From assembly GCF_964355755.1 (NCBI RefSeq), contig NC_092670.1, positions 27,889,795 through 27,953,794 of the forward strand: DNA of 64,000 nt, read 5' to 3'. The position numbers and the translations under genes were made by a program. Below are positions 24,046-38,100 of this stretch, one piece after another. The notes beneath the pieces are model-generated. The model ran no database searches, was not told the DNA's origin, and was given only the letters and a program-made list of their open reading frames with translations. Source of the DNA: Antedon mediterranea (taxonomy: Eukaryota; Echinodermata; Crinoidea; Comatulida; Antedonidae). How positions within the stretch are numbered: position 1 is the stretch's first letter; each line of letters begins with the position of its first letter.

Positions 24046-27000
24046 CGAAAATCACAAAATGGTCTAAAACGTCTCCAAATGCGATTTGAAGCTATTCCGT
24101 ACACTTTGCTGTTTTGTGTGAATAATTTTGTCAAAATGCTCAAAATGGTCAAAAACGTTTTTAAATACTATATTAAGCTATTTTGTGTTCTTTGATGTTT
24201 TTGTGTGAAAAGTTTTATCGAAATGCTCAAAATGGTCTAAAACGGTTTCTAATGAAATGATTTTAAGAACTTTGATGTTTTTATGTTAACAACTTTTTTA
24301 GAAAATCACAAAATGGTCTAAAACGTCTCCAAATGCGATTTGAAGCAATTCTAAGCACTTTGGTGTTTTTATGTTAACAAGTTTTTTCGAAAATCACAAA
24401 ATGGTATAAAACCTCTCCAAATGCGATTTTAAGGTATTCTAAGCACTTTGGTGTTTTTATGTTAACAAGTTTTTTCGAAAACCACAAAATGGTATAAAAC
24501 GTCTCCAAATGCGATTTGAAGCAATTCTAAGCACTTTGGTGTTTTTATGTTAACAAGTTTTTTCGAAAATCACAAAATGGTATAAAACGTCTCCAAATGA
24601 GATTTTAAGGTATTCTAAGCACTTTGGTGTTTTTATGTTAACAAGTTTTTTCGAAAATCACAAAATGGTCTAAAACGTCTACAAATGCGATTTGAAGCTA
24701 TTCTAAGCACTTTGGTGTTTTTATGTTAACAAGTTTTTTCGAAAATCACAAAATGGTATAAAACGTCTCCAAATGCGATTTTAAGCTATTCTAAGCAATT
24801 TGGTGTTTTTATGTTAACAAGTTTTTTCGAAAATCACAAAATGGTCGAAAATGTCACAAAATGCGATTTGAAGCTATTCTAAGCACTTTGGTGTTATTAT
24901 GTTAACAAGTTTTTTCGAAAATCACAAATTGGTCTAAAACGTCTCCAAATGCGATTTGAAGCTATTTTAAGCACTTTGGTGTTTTTGTGTAACCAAGTTT
25001 TTTCGAAAATCACAAAAGGGTCTAAAATGTCTAAAAATACGATTTGAAGCTATTCTGTACACTTTGATGTTTTTTTGTTAACAAGTTTTTTCGAAAGTCA
25101 CAAAATGGTCTAAAACGTCTCCAAATGCGATTTGAAGCTATTCTAAGCACTTTGGTGTTTTTATGTTAACAAGTTTTTTCGAAAATCACAAAATGGTGTA
25201 AAACGTCTCCAAATGCGATTTGAAGCTATTCTAAGCACTTTGGTGTTTTTATGTTAACAAGTTTTTTCGAAAATCACAAAATGGTGTAAAACTTCTCCAA
25301 ATACGATTTTAAGCTATTCTAAGCAATTTGGTGTTTTTATGTTAACAAGTTTTTTCGAAAATCACAAAATGGTCTAAAACGTCTCCAAATGCGATTTGAA
25401 GTTATTCTGTACACTTTGCTGTTTTGTGAGAATAATTTTTGTCGAAATGCTCAAAATGGTCAAAAACGTTTTTAAATACGATATTAAGCTATTTTGTGCT
25501 CTTTGATGTTTTTGTGTGAAAAGTTTTATCGAAATGCTCAAAATGGTCTAAAACGGTTTCTAATGTGATTTTAAGCACTTTGGTGTTTTTATGTTAACAA
25601 GTTTTTTCGAAAATCACAAAATGGTCTAAAACGTCTCCAAATGTGATTTGAAGCTATTCTAAACACTTTGGTGTTTTTATGTTAACAAGTTTTTTCGAAA
25701 ATCACAAATTGGTCTAAAACGTATCCAAATGCGATTTGAAGCTATTTTAAGCACTTTGGTGTTTTTGTGTAACCAAGTTTTTTCGAAAATCACAAAAGGG
25801 TCTAAAATGTCTCAAAATGCGATTTGAAGCTATTCTGTACACTTTGATGTTTTTTTGTTAACAAGTTTTTTCGAAAGTCACAAAATGGTCTAAAACGTCT
25901 CCAAATGCGATTTGAAGCTATTCTAAGCACTTTGGTGTTTTTATGTTAACAAGTTTTTTCGAAAATCACAAAATGGTGTAAAACGTCTCCAAATGCGATT
26001 TGAAGCTATTCTAAGCACTTTGGTGTTTTTATGTTAACAAGTTTTTTCGAAAATCACAAAATGGTGTAAAACTTCTCCAAATACGATTTTAAGCTATTCT
26101 AAGCAATTTGGTGTTTTTATGTTAACAAGTTTTTTCGAAAATCACAAAATGGTCTAAAACGTCTCCAAATGCGATTTGAAGCTATTCTGTACACTTTGCT
26201 GTTTTGTGTGAATAATTTTTGTTGAAATGCTCAAAATGGTCAAAAACGTTTTTAAATACTATATTAAGCTATTTTGTGTTCTTTGATGTTTTTGTGTGAA
26301 AAGTTTTATCGAAATGCTCAAAATGGTCTAAAACGGTTTCTAATGTGATTTTAAGCACTTTGATGTTTTTATGTTAACAAGTTTTTTCGAAAATCACAAA
26401 ATGGTGTAAAACGTCTCCAAATGCGATTTGAAGCTATTCTAAGCACGTTGGTGTTTTTATGTTAACAAGTTTTTTCGAAAATCACAAAATGGTCTAAAAC
26501 GTCTCCAAATGCGATTTGAAGCAATTCTAAGCACTTTGGTGTTTTTATGGTAACGAGTTATTTCGAAAATCACAAAATGGTCTAAAACGTCTCCAAATGC
26601 GATTTGAAGCTATTCTGTACACTTTGCTGTTTTGTGTGAATAATTTTTGTCAAAATGCTCAAAATGGTCAAAAACGTTTTTTAATACTATATTAAGCTAT
26701 TTTGTGCTCTTTGATGTTTTTGTGTGAAAAGTTTTATCGAAATGCTCAAAATGGTCTAAAACGGTTTCTAATGTGATTTTAAGCACTTTGATGTTTTTAT
26801 GTTAACAACTTTTTTAGAAAATTACAAAATGGTGTAAAACGTCTCCAAATGCGATTTGAAGCTATTCTAAGCACTTTGGTGTTTTTATGGTAACGAGTTT
26901 TTTTGAATATCACAAAATGGTCTAAAATGTCTCCAAATGCGATTTGAAGCTTTTCTAAGCACTTTGGTGTTTTTATGTTAACAAGTTTTTTCGAAAATCA

Positions 27001-27577
27001 CAAAATGGTCTAAAACGTCTCCAAATGTGATTTGAAGCTATTCTAAACACTTTGGTGTTTTTATGTTAACAAGTTTTTTCGAAAATCACAAATTGGTCTA
27101 AAACGTCTCCAAATGCGATTTGAAGCTAGTTTAAGCACTTTGGTGTTTTTGTGTAACCAAGTTTTTTCGAAAATCACAAAAGGGTCTAAAATGTCTCAAA
27201 ATGCGATTTGAAGCTATTCTGTACACTTTGATGTTTTTTTTGTTAACAAGTTTTTTCGAAAGTCACAAAATGGTCTAAAACGTCTCCAAATGCGATTTGA
27301 AGCTATTCTAAGCACTTTGGTGTTTTTATGTTAACAAGTTTTTTCGAAAATCACAAAATGGTGTAAAACGTCTCCAAATGCGATTTGAAGCTATTCTAAG
27401 CAATTTGGTGTTTTTATGTTAACAAGTTTTTTCGAAAATCACAAAATGGTGTAAAACGTCTCCAAATGCGATTTTAAGCTATTCTAAGCAATTTGGTGTT
27501 CTTTTATGTTAACAAGTTTTTTCGAAAATCACAAAATGGTCTAAAACGTCTCCAAATGCGATTTGAAGCTATTCTGT
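24046..27577 (+). repeat. Segment matching 9,354-12,885 at 14,692 bp
   Basis: Cassettes 24046, 25356, 26136 and 26564 correspond to 9354, 10664, 11444 and 11872, each 14,692 bp apart, with A runs 12, 6 and 2 in both. Rare shared variants confirm it: ATTCCGTACAC (9,408 and 24,100), GAAAACCACAAAATGG (9,785 and 24,477), and the 90-bp GGTGTTCTTTTATG monomer (12,803 and 27,495). The match breaks near 12,885/27,577, where the left copy continues with an A monomer and the right copy with a cassette B. Confidence 0.88.
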
Positions 27578-30340
27578 ACACTTTGCTGTTTTGTGAGAAT
27601 AATTTTTGTCGAAATGCTCAAAATGGTCAAAAACGTTTTTAAATACGATATTAAGCTATTTTGTGCTCTTTGATGTTTTTGTGTGAAAAGTTTTATCGAA
27701 ATGCTCAAAATGGTCTAAAACGGTTTCTAATGTGATTTTAAGCACTTTGGTGTTTTTATGTTAACAAGTTTTTTCGAAAATCACAAAATGGTCTAAAACG
27801 TCTCCAAATGTGATTTGAAGCTATTCTAAACACTTTGGTGTTTTTATGTTAACAAGTTTTTTCGAAAATCACAAATTGGTCTAAAACGTCTCCAAATGCG
27901 ATTTGAAGCTATTTTAAGCACTTTGGTGTTTTTGTGTAACCAAGTTTTTTCGAAAATCACAAAAGGGTCTAAAATGTCTCAAAATGCGATTTGAAGCTAT
28001 TCTGTACACTTTGATGTTTTTTTGTTAACAAGTTTTTTCGAAAGTCACAAAATGGTCTAAAACGTCTCCAAATGCGATTTGAAGCTATTCTAAGCACTTT
28101 GCTGTTTTGTGTGAATAATTTTTGTCGAAATGCTCAAAATGGTCAAAAACGTTTTTAAATACGATATTAAGCTATTTTGTGCTCTTTGATGTTTTTGTGT
28201 GAAAAGTTTTATCGAAATGCTCAAAATGGTCTAAAACGGTTTCTAATGTGATTTTAAGCACTTTGATGTTTTTATGTTAACAACTTTTTTAGAAAATCAC
28301 AAAATGGTCTAAAACGTCTCCAAATGCGATTTGAAGCAATTCTAAGCACTTTGGTGTTTTTATGGTAACGAGTTTTTTTGAATATCACAAAATGGTCTAA
28401 AATGTCTCCAAATGCGATTTGAAGCTTTTCTAAGCACATTGGTGTTTTTATGTTAACAAGTTTTTTCGAAAATCACAAAATGGTCTAAAACGTCTCCAAA
28501 TGCGATTTGAAGCTATTCTGTACACTTTGCTGTTTTGTGTGAATAATTTTTGTCGAAATGCTCAAAATGGTCAAAAACGTTTTTAAATACGATATTAAGC
28601 TATTTTGTGCTCTTTTATGTTTTTGTGTGAAAAGTTTTATCGAAATGCTCAAAATGGTCTAAAACGGTTTCTAATGTGATTTTAAGCACTTTGATGTTTT
28701 TATGTTAACAACTTTTTTAGAAAATCACAAAATGGTCTAAAACGTCTCCAAATGCGATTTGAAGCAATTCTAAGCACTTTGGTGTTTTTATGGTAACGAG
28801 TTTTTTTGAATATCACAAAATGGTCTAAAATGTCTCCAAATGCGATTTGAAGCTTTTCTAAGCACTTTGGTGTTTTTATGGTAACGAGTTATTTCGAAAA
28901 TCACAAAATGGTCTAAAACGTCTCCAAATGCGATTTGAAGCTATTCTGTACACTTTGCTGTTTTGTGTGAATAATTTTTGTCAAAATGCTCAAAATGGTC
29001 AAAAACGTTTTTAAATACTATATTAAGCTATTTTGTGCTCTTTGATGTTTTTGTGTGAAAAGTTTTATCGAAATGCTCAAAATGGTCTAAAACGGTTTCT
29101 AATGTGATTTTAAGCACTTTGATGTTTTTATGTTAACAACTTTTTTAGAAAATTACAAATTGGTGTAAAACGTCTCCAAATGCGATTTGAAGCTATTCTA
29201 AGCAATTTGGTGTTTTTATGTTAACAAGTTTTTTCGAAAATCACAAAATGGTCTAAAACGTCTCCAAATGCGATTTGAAGCTATTCTAAGCACTTTTGTG
29301 TTTTTATGTTAACAAGTTTTTTCGAAAATCACAAAATGGTCTAAAATGTCTCCAAATGCGATTTGAAGCTTTTCTAAGCACTTTTGTGTTTTTATGTTTA
29401 CAAGTTTTTTCGAAAATCACAAAATGGTCTAAAACGTCTCCAAATGCGATTTGAAGCTATTCTGTACACTTTGCTGTTTTGTGTGAATAATTTTTGTCAA
29501 AATGCTCAAAATGGTCAAAAACGGTTTTAAATACTATATTAAGCTATTTTGTGTTCTTTGATGTTTTTATGTGAAAAGTTTTATCGAAATGCTCAAAATG
29601 GTCTAAAACGGTTTCTAATGTGATTTTAAGAACTTTGATGTTTTTATGTTAAAAACTTTTTTAGAAAATCACAAAATGGTCTAAAACGTCTCCAAATGCG
29701 ATTTGAAGAAATTCTAAGCACTTTGGTGTTTTTATGTTAACACGTTTTTTCGAAAATCACAAAATGGTCTACAACGTCTCCAAATGCGATTTGAAGCTAT
29801 TCTAAGCACTTTGGTGTTTTTATGTTAACAAGTTTTTTCGAAAATCACAAAGTGGTATAAAACGTCTCCAAATGCGATTTTAATGTATTCTAAGCACTTT
29901 GGTGTTTTTATGTTAACAAGTTTTTTCGAAAATCACAAAATGGTCTAAAACGTCTCCAAATGTGATTTGAAGCTATTCTAAACACTTTGGTGTTTTTATG
30001 TTAACAAGTTTTTTCGAAAATCACAAATTGGTCTAAAACGTCTCCAAATGCGATTTGAAGCTATTTTAAGCACTTTGGTGTTTTTGTGTAACCAAGTTTT
30101 TTCGAAAATCACAAAAGGGTCTAAAATGTCTCAAAATGCGATTTGAAGCTATTCTGTACACTTTGATGTTTTTATGTTAACAACTTTTTTAGAAAATCAC
30201 AAAATGGTCTAAAACGTCTCCAAATGCGATTTGAAGCAATTCTAAGCACTTTGGTGTTTTTATGGTAACGAGTTTTTTTGAATATCACAAAATGGTCTAA
30301 AATGTCTCCAAATGCGATTTGAAGCTTTTCTAAGCACGTT
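26564..30340 (+). repeat. Segment matching 39,857-43,633 at 13,293 bp
   Basis: Cassettes 26564, 27523, 28039, 28467, 28895 and 29411 correspond to 39857, 40816, 41332, 41760, 42188 and 42704, all 13,293 bp apart, with the barcode 8, 3, 2, 2, 3. Both carry the A/B hybrid B (CTAAGCACTTTGCTG), the CTCTTTTATG C variant and the AACACGTTTTTTCG A variant. The A run after the last cassette differs, 12 monomers here and 8 there. Confidence 0.88.
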
Positions 30341-30630
30341 GGTGTTTTTATGTTTACAAGTTTTTTCGAAAATCACAAAATGGTCTAAAACGGCTCCAAA
30401 TACGATTTGAAGCTATTCTAAGCACTTTGGTGTTTTTATGTTAACAAGTTTTTTCGAAAATCACAAAATGGTCTAAAACGTCTCCAAATGCGATTTGAAG
30501 CTATTCTAAGCACTTTGGTGTTTTTATGTTAACAAGTTTTTTCGAAAATCACAAAATGGTGTAAAACGTCTCCAAATGCGATTTGAAGCTATTCTAAGCA
30601 ATTTTGTGTTTTTATGTTAACAAGTTTTTT

Positions 30631-33600
30631 CGAAAATCACAAAATGGTCTAAAACGTCTCCAAATGCGATTTGAAGCTATTCTAAGCACTTTTGTGTTTT
30701 TATGTTAACAAGTTTTTTCGAAAATCACAAAATGGTCTAAAATGTCTCAAAATGCGATTTGAAGCTATTCTGTACACTTTGCTGTTTTGTGTGAATAATT
30801 TTTGTCAAAATGCTCAAAATGGTCAAAAACGTTTTTAAATACTATATTAAGCTATTTTGTGTTCTTTGATGTTTTTGTGTGAAAAGTTTTTTCGAAATGC
30901 TCAAAATGGTCTAAAACGGTTTCTAATGTGATTTTAAGCACTTTGATGTTTTTATGTTAACAACTTTTTTAGAAAATTACAAAATGGTCTAAAACGTCTC
31001 CAAATGCAATTTGAAGCAATTCTAAGCACTTTGGTGTTTTTATGTTAACAAGTTTTTTCGAAAATCACAAAATGGTCTAAAACGTCTCCAAATGCTATTT
31101 GAAGCTATTCTGTACACTTTGCTGTTTTGTGTGAATAATTTTTGTTGAAATGCTCAAAATGGTCAAAAACGTTTTTAAATACGATATTAAGCTATTTTGT
31201 GCTCTTTGATGTTTTTGTGTGAAAAGTTTTATCGAAATGCTCAAAATGGTCTAAAACGGTTTCTAATGTGATTTTAAGCACTTTGGTGTTTTTATGTTAA
31301 CAAGTTTTTTCGAAAATCACAAAATGGTCTAAAATATCTCCAAATGCGATTTGAAGCTTTTCTAAGCACTTTGGTGTTTTTATGTTAACAAGTTTTTTCG
31401 AAAATCACAAAATGGTCTAAAACGTCTCCAAATGTGATTTGAAGCTATTCTAAACACTTTGGTGTTTTTATGTTAACAAGTTTTTTCGAAAATCACAAAT
31501 TGGTCTAAAACGTCTCCAAATGCGATTTTAAGCAATTCTAAGCACTTTGGTGTTTTTATGTTAAAAAGTTTTTTTCGAAAATCACAAAATGGTCTAAAAC
31601 CTCTCCAAATGCGATTTGAAGCTATTCTGTACACTTTGCTGTTTTGTGTGAATAATTTTTGTCGAAATGCTCAAAATGGTCAAAAACGTTTTTAAATACG
31701 ATATTAAGCTATTTTGTGCTCTTTGATGTTTTTGTGTGAAAAGTTTTATCGAAATGCTCAAAATGGTCTAAAACGGTTTCTAATGTGATTTTAAGCACTT
31801 TGGTGTTTTTATGTTAACAAGTTTTTTCGAAAATCACAAAATGGTCTAAAACGTCTCCAAATGTGATTTGAAGCTATTTTAAACACTTTGGTGTTTTTAT
31901 GTTAATAAGTTTTTTCGAAAATCACAAATTGGTCTAAAACGTCTCCAAATGCGATTTGAAGCTTTTCTAAGCACTTTGGTGTTTTTATGGTAACGAGTTT
32001 TTTCGAAAATCACAAAATGGTCTAAAACGTCTCCAAATGCGATTTGAAGCTATTCTGTACACTTTGCTGTTTTGTGTGAATAATTTTTGTTGAAATGCTC
32101 AAAATGGTCAAAAACGTTTTTAAATACTATATTAAGCTATTTTGTGTTCTTTGATGTTTTTGTGTGAAAAGTTTTATCGAAATGCTCAAAATGGTCTAAA
32201 ACGGTTTCTAATGTGATTTTAAGCACTTTGATGTTTTTATGTTAACAACTTTTTTAGAAAATCACAAAATGGTCTAAAACGTCTCCAAATGCGATTTGAA
32301 GCAATTCTAAGCACTTTGGTGTCTTTATGGTAACGAGTTTTTTTGAATATCACAAAATGGTCTAAAACGTCTCCAAATGCATTTTGAAGCTTTTCTAAGC
32401 ACTTTGGTGTTTTTATGTTTACAAGTTTTTTCGAAAATCACAAAATGGTCTAAAACGGCTCCAAATACGATTTGAAGCTATTCTAAGCACTTTGGTGTTT
32501 TTATGTTAACAAGTTTTTTCGAAAATCACAAAATGGTCTAAAACGTCTCCAAATGCGATTTGAAGCTATTCTAAGCACTTTGGTGTTTTTATGTTAACAA
32601 GTTTTTTCGAAAATCACAAAATGGTGTAAAACGTCTCCAAATGCGATTTGAAGCTATTCTAAGCAATTTTGTGTTTTTATGTTAACAAGTTTTTTCGAAA
32701 ATCACAAAATGGTCTAAAACGTCTCCAAATGCGATTTGAAGCTATTCTAAGCACTTTTGTGTTTTTATGTTAACAAGTTTTTTCGAAAATCACAAAATGG
32801 TCTAAAATGTCTCAAAATGCGATTTGAAGCTATTCTGTACACTTTGCTGTTTTGTGTGAATAATTTTTGTCAAAATGCTCAAAATGGTCAAAAACGTTTT
32901 TAAATACTATATTAAGCTATTTTGTGTTCTTTGATGTTTTTGTGTGAAAAGTTTTTTCGAAATGCTCAAAATGGTCTAAAACGGTTTCTAATGTGATTTT
33001 AAGCACTTTGATGTTTTTATGTTAACAACTTTTTTAGAAAATTACAAAATGGTCTAAAACGTCTCCAAATGCAATTTGAAGCAATTCTAAGCACTTTGGT
33101 GTTTTTATGTTAACAAGTTTTTTCGAAAATCACAAAATGGTCTAAAACGTCTCCAAATGCGATTTGAAGCTATTCTGTACACTTTGCTGTTTTGTGTGAA
33201 TAATTTTTGTTGAAATGCTCAAAATGGTCAAAAACGTTTTTAAATACGATATTAAGCTATTTTGTGCTCTTTGATGTTTTTGTGTGAAAAGTTTTATCGA
33301 AATGCTCAAAATGGTCTAAAACGGTTTCTAATGTGATTTTAAGCACTTTGGTGTTTTTATGTTAACAAGTTTTTTCGAAAATCACAAAATGGTCTAAAAC
33401 GTCTCCAAATGTGATTTGAAGCTATTCTAAACACTTTGGTGTTTTTATGTTAACAAGTTTTTTCGAAAATCACAAATTGGTCTAAAACGTCTCCAAATGC
33501 GATTTGAAGCTATTTTAAGCACTTTGGTGTTTTTGTGTAACCAAGTTTTTTCGAAAATCACAAAAGGGTCTAAAATGTCTCAAAATGCGATTTGAAGCTA

Positions 33601-35199
33601 TTCTGTACACTTTGATGTTTTTTTGTTAACAAGTTTTTTCGAAAGTCTCAAAATGGTCTAAAAAGTCTCCAAATGCGATTTGAAGCTATTCTAAGCACTT
33701 TGGTGTTTTTATGTTAACAAGTTTTATCGAAAATCACAAAATGGTGTAAAACGTCTCCAAATGCGATTTGAAGCTATTCTAAGCACTTTGGTGTTTTTAT
33801 GTTAACAAGTTTTTTCGAAAATCACAAAATGGTGTAAAACGTCTCCAAATGCGATTTTAAGCTATTCTAAGCAATTTGGTGTTTTTATGTTAACAAGTTT
33901 TTTCGAAAATCACAAAATGGTCTAAAACGTCTCCAAATGCGATTTGAAGCTATTCTGTACACTTTGCTGTTTTGTGAGAATAATTTTTGTCGAAATGCTC
34001 AAAATGGTCAAAAACGTTTTTAAATACGATATTAAGCTATTTTGTGCTCTTTGATGTTTTTGTGTGAAAAGTTTTATCGAAATGCTCAAAATGGTCTAAA
34101 ACGGTTTCTAATGTGATTTTAAGCACTTTGATGTTTTTATGTTAACAACTTTTTTAGAAAATTACAAAATGGTGTAAAACGTCTCCAAATGCGATTTGAA
34201 GCTATTCTAAGCAATTTCGTGTTTTTATGTTAACAAGTTTTTTCGAAAATCACAAAATGGTCTAAAACGTCTCCAAATGCGATTTGAAGCTATTCTAAGC
34301 ACTTTTGTGTTTTTATGTTAACAAGTTTTTTCGAAAATCACAAAATGGTCTAAAATGTCTCCAAATGCGATTTTAAGGTATTCTAAGCACTTTGGTGTTT
34401 TTATGTTAACAAGTTTTTTCGAAAATCACAAAATGGTCTAAAACGTCTCCAAATGAGATTTTAAGGTATTCTAAGCACTTTGGTGTTTTTATGTTAACAA
34501 GTTTTTTCGAAAATCACAAAATGGTCTAAAACGTCTACAAATGCGATTTGAAGCTATTCTAAGCACTTTGGTGTTTTTATGTTAACAAGTTTTTTCGAAA
34601 ATCACAAAATGGTCTAAAACGTCTCCAAATGCGATTTGAAGCTATTCTGTACACTTTGCTGTTTTGTGTGAATAATTTTTGTCGAAATGCTCAAAATGGT
34701 CAAAAACGTTTTTAAATACGATATTAAGCTATTTTGTGCTCTTTGATGTTTTTGTGTGAAAAGTTTTATCGAAATGCTCAAAATGGTCTAAAACGGTTTC
34801 TAATGTGATTTTAAGCACTTTGATGTTTTTATGTTAACAACTTTTTTAGAAAATCACAAAATGGTCTAAAACGTCTCCAAATGCGATTTGAAGCAATTCT
34901 AAGCACTTTGGTGTTTTTATGGTAACGAGTTTTTTTGAATATCACAAAATGGTCTAAAATGTCTCCAAATGCGATTTGAAGCTATTCTGTACACTTTGAT
35001 GTTTTTTTGTTAACAAGTTTTTTCGAAAGTCACAAAATGGTCTAAAACGTCTCCAAATGCGATTTGAAACTATTCTAAGCACTTTGGTGTTTTTATGTTA
35101 ACAAGTTTTTTCGAAAATCACAAAATGGGGTAAAACGTCTCCAAATGCGATTTGAAGCTATTCTAAGCACTTTGGTGTTTTTATGTTAACAAGTTTTTT
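30631..35199 (+). repeat. 4,569-bp higher-order unit, copy 1
   Basis: The unit holds 8 cassettes and 29 A monomers (53 monomers). It is followed without a gap by a second copy at exactly 4,569 bp. Matching landmarks are AAATGCAATTTG (31,001/35,570), AAAATATCTCC (31,332/35,901), TTAAAAAGTTTTTTTCG (31,561/36,130), GTGTCTTTATGG (32,319/36,888), CCAAATGCATTTTG (32,374/36,943), AAAGTCTCAAAATGG (33,642/38,211) and AAAATGGGGTAAAAC (35,123/39,692). I saw no difference at any landmark I compared, which makes this one of the youngest large duplications in the window. Confidence 0.93.
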
Positions 35200-38100
35200 C
35201 GAAAATCACAAAATGGTCTAAAACGTCTCCAAATGCGATTTGAAGCTATTCTAAGCACTTTTGTGTTTTTATGTTAACAAGTTTTTTCGAAAATCACAAA
35301 ATGGTCTAAAATGTCTCAAAATGCGATTTGAAGCTATTCTGTACACTTTGCTGTTTTGTGTGAATAATTTTTGTCAAAATGCTCAAAATGGTCAAAAACG
35401 TTTTTAAATACTATATTAAGCTATTTTGTGTTCTTTGATGTTTTTGTGTGAAAAGTTTTTTCGAAATGCTCAAAATGGTCTAAAACGGTTTCTAATGTGA
35501 TTTTAAGCACTTTGATGTTTTTATGTTAACAACTTTTTTAGAAAATTACAAAATGGTCTAAAACGTCTCCAAATGCAATTTGAAGCAATTCTAAGCACTT
35601 TGGTGTTTTTATGTTAACAAGTTTTTTCGAAAATCACAAAATGGTCTAAAACGTCTCCAAATGCTATTTGAAGCTATTCTGTACACTTTGCTGTTTTGTG
35701 TGAATAATTTTTGTTGAAATGCTCAAAATGGTCAAAAACGTTTTTAAATACGATATTAAGCTATTTTGTGCTCTTTGATGTTTTTGTGTGAAAAGTTTTA
35801 TCGAAATGCTCAAAATGGTCTAAAACGGTTTCTAATGTGATTTTAAGCACTTTGGTGTTTTTATGTTAACAAGTTTTTTCGAAAATCACAAAATGGTCTA
35901 AAATATCTCCAAATGCGATTTGAAGCTTTTCTAAGCACTTTGGTGTTTTTATGTTAACAAGTTTTTTCGAAAATCACAAAATGGTCTAAAACGTCTCCAA
36001 ATGTGATTTGAAGCTATTCTAAACACTTTGGTGTTTTTATGTTAACAAGTTTTTTCGAAAATCACAAATTGGTCTAAAACGTCTCCAAATGCGATTTTAA
36101 GCAATTCTAAGCACTTTGGTGTTTTTATGTTAAAAAGTTTTTTTCGAAAATCACAAAATGGTCTAAAACCTCTCCAAATGCGATTTGAAGCTATTCTGTA
36201 CACTTTGCTGTTTTGTGTGAATAATTTTTGTCGAAATGCTCAAAATGGTCAAAAACGTTTTTAAATACGATATTAAGCTATTTTGTGCTCTTTGATGTTT
36301 TTGTGTGAAAAGTTTTATCGAAATGCTCAAAATGGTCTAAAACGGTTTCTAATGTGATTTTAAGCACTTTGGTGTTTTTATGTTAACAAGTTTTTTCGAA
36401 AATCACAAAATGGTCTAAAACGTCTCCAAATGTGATTTGAAGCTATTTTAAACACTTTGGTGTTTTTATGTTAATAAGTTTTTTCGAAAATCACAAATTG
36501 GTCTAAAACGTCTCCAAATGCGATTTGAAGCTTTTCTAAGCACTTTGGTGTTTTTATGGTAACGAGTTTTTTCGAAAATCACAAAATGGTCTAAAACGTC
36601 TCCAAATGCGATTTGAAGCTATTCTGTACACTTTGCTGTTTTGTGTGAATAATTTTTGTTGAAATGCTCAAAATGGTCAAAAACGTTTTTAAATACTATA
36701 TTAAGCTATTTTGTGTTCTTTGATGTTTTTGTGTGAAAAGTTTTATCGAAATGCTCAAAATGGTCTAAAACGGTTTCTAATGTGATTTTAAGCACTTTGA
36801 TGTTTTTATGTTAACAACTTTTTTAGAAAATCACAAAATGGTCTAAAACGTCTCCAAATGCGATTTGAAGCAATTCTAAGCACTTTGGTGTCTTTATGGT
36901 AACGAGTTTTTTTGAATATCACAAAATGGTCTAAAACGTCTCCAAATGCATTTTGAAGCTTTTCTAAGCACTTTGGTGTTTTTATGTTTACAAGTTTTTT
37001 CGAAAATCACAAAATGGTCTAAAACGGCTCCAAATACGATTTGAAGCTATTCTAAGCACTTTGGTGTTTTTATGTTAACAAGTTTTTTCGAAAATCACAA
37101 AATGGTCTAAAACGTCTCCAAATGCGATTTGAAGCTATTCTAAGCACTTTGGTGTTTTTATGTTAACAAGTTTTTTCGAAAATCACAAAATGGTGTAAAA
37201 CGTCTCCAAATGCGATTTGAAGCTATTCTAAGCAATTTTGTGTTTTTATGTTAACAAGTTTTTTCGAAAATCACAAAATGGTCTAAAACGTCTCCAAATG
37301 CGATTTGAAGCTATTCTAAGCACTTTTGTGTTTTTATGTTAACAAGTTTTTTCGAAAATCACAAAATGGTCTAAAATGTCTCAAAATGCGATTTGAAGCT
37401 ATTCTGTACACTTTGCTGTTTTGTGTGAATAATTTTTGTCAAAATGCTCAAAATGGTCAAAAACGTTTTTAAATACTATATTAAGCTATTTTGTGTTCTT
37501 TGATGTTTTTGTGTGAAAAGTTTTTTCGAAATGCTCAAAATGGTCTAAAACGGTTTCTAATGTGATTTTAAGCACTTTGATGTTTTTATGTTAACAACTT
37601 TTTTAGAAAATTACAAAATGGTCTAAAACGTCTCCAAATGCAATTTGAAGCAATTCTAAGCACTTTGGTGTTTTTATGTTAACAAGTTTTTTCGAAAATC
37701 ACAAAATGGTCTAAAACGTCTCCAAATGCGATTTGAAGCTATTCTGTACACTTTGCTGTTTTGTGTGAATAATTTTTGTTGAAATGCTCAAAATGGTCAA
37801 AAACGTTTTTAAATACGATATTAAGCTATTTTGTGCTCTTTGATGTTTTTGTGTGAAAAGTTTTATCGAAATGCTCAAAATGGTCTAAAACGGTTTCTAA
37901 TGTGATTTTAAGCACTTTGGTGTTTTTATGTTAACAAGTTTTTTCGAAAATCACAAAATGGTCTAAAACGTCTCCAAATGTGATTTGAAGCTATTCTAAA
38001 CACTTTGGTGTTTTTATGTTAACAAGTTTTTTCGAAAATCACAAATTGGTCTAAAACGTCTCCAAATGCGATTTGAAGCTATTTTAAGCACTTTGGTGTT

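Larger units (their letters stand above)
12919..30718 (+). repeat. Cassette map, second part
   Basis: Cassettes start at 12919, 13259, 13776, 14204, 14896, 15588, 15928, 16796, 17488, 18270, 18786, 19566, 19906, 20423, 20851, 21543, 22235, 22575, 23442, 24046, 25356, 26136, 26564, 27523, 28039, 28467, 28895 and 29411. The A runs after each are 1, 3, 2, 5, 5, 1, 7, 5, 6, 3, 6, 1, 3, 2, 5, 5, 1, 7, 4, 12, 6, 2, 8, 3, 2, 2, 3 and 12. The repeated string 1, 3, 2, 5, 5, 1, 7 shows the 6.6-kb duplication directly. The B at 28039 is an A/B hybrid (TAAGCACTTTGCTG instead of GTACACTTTGCTG). Confidence 0.92.
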
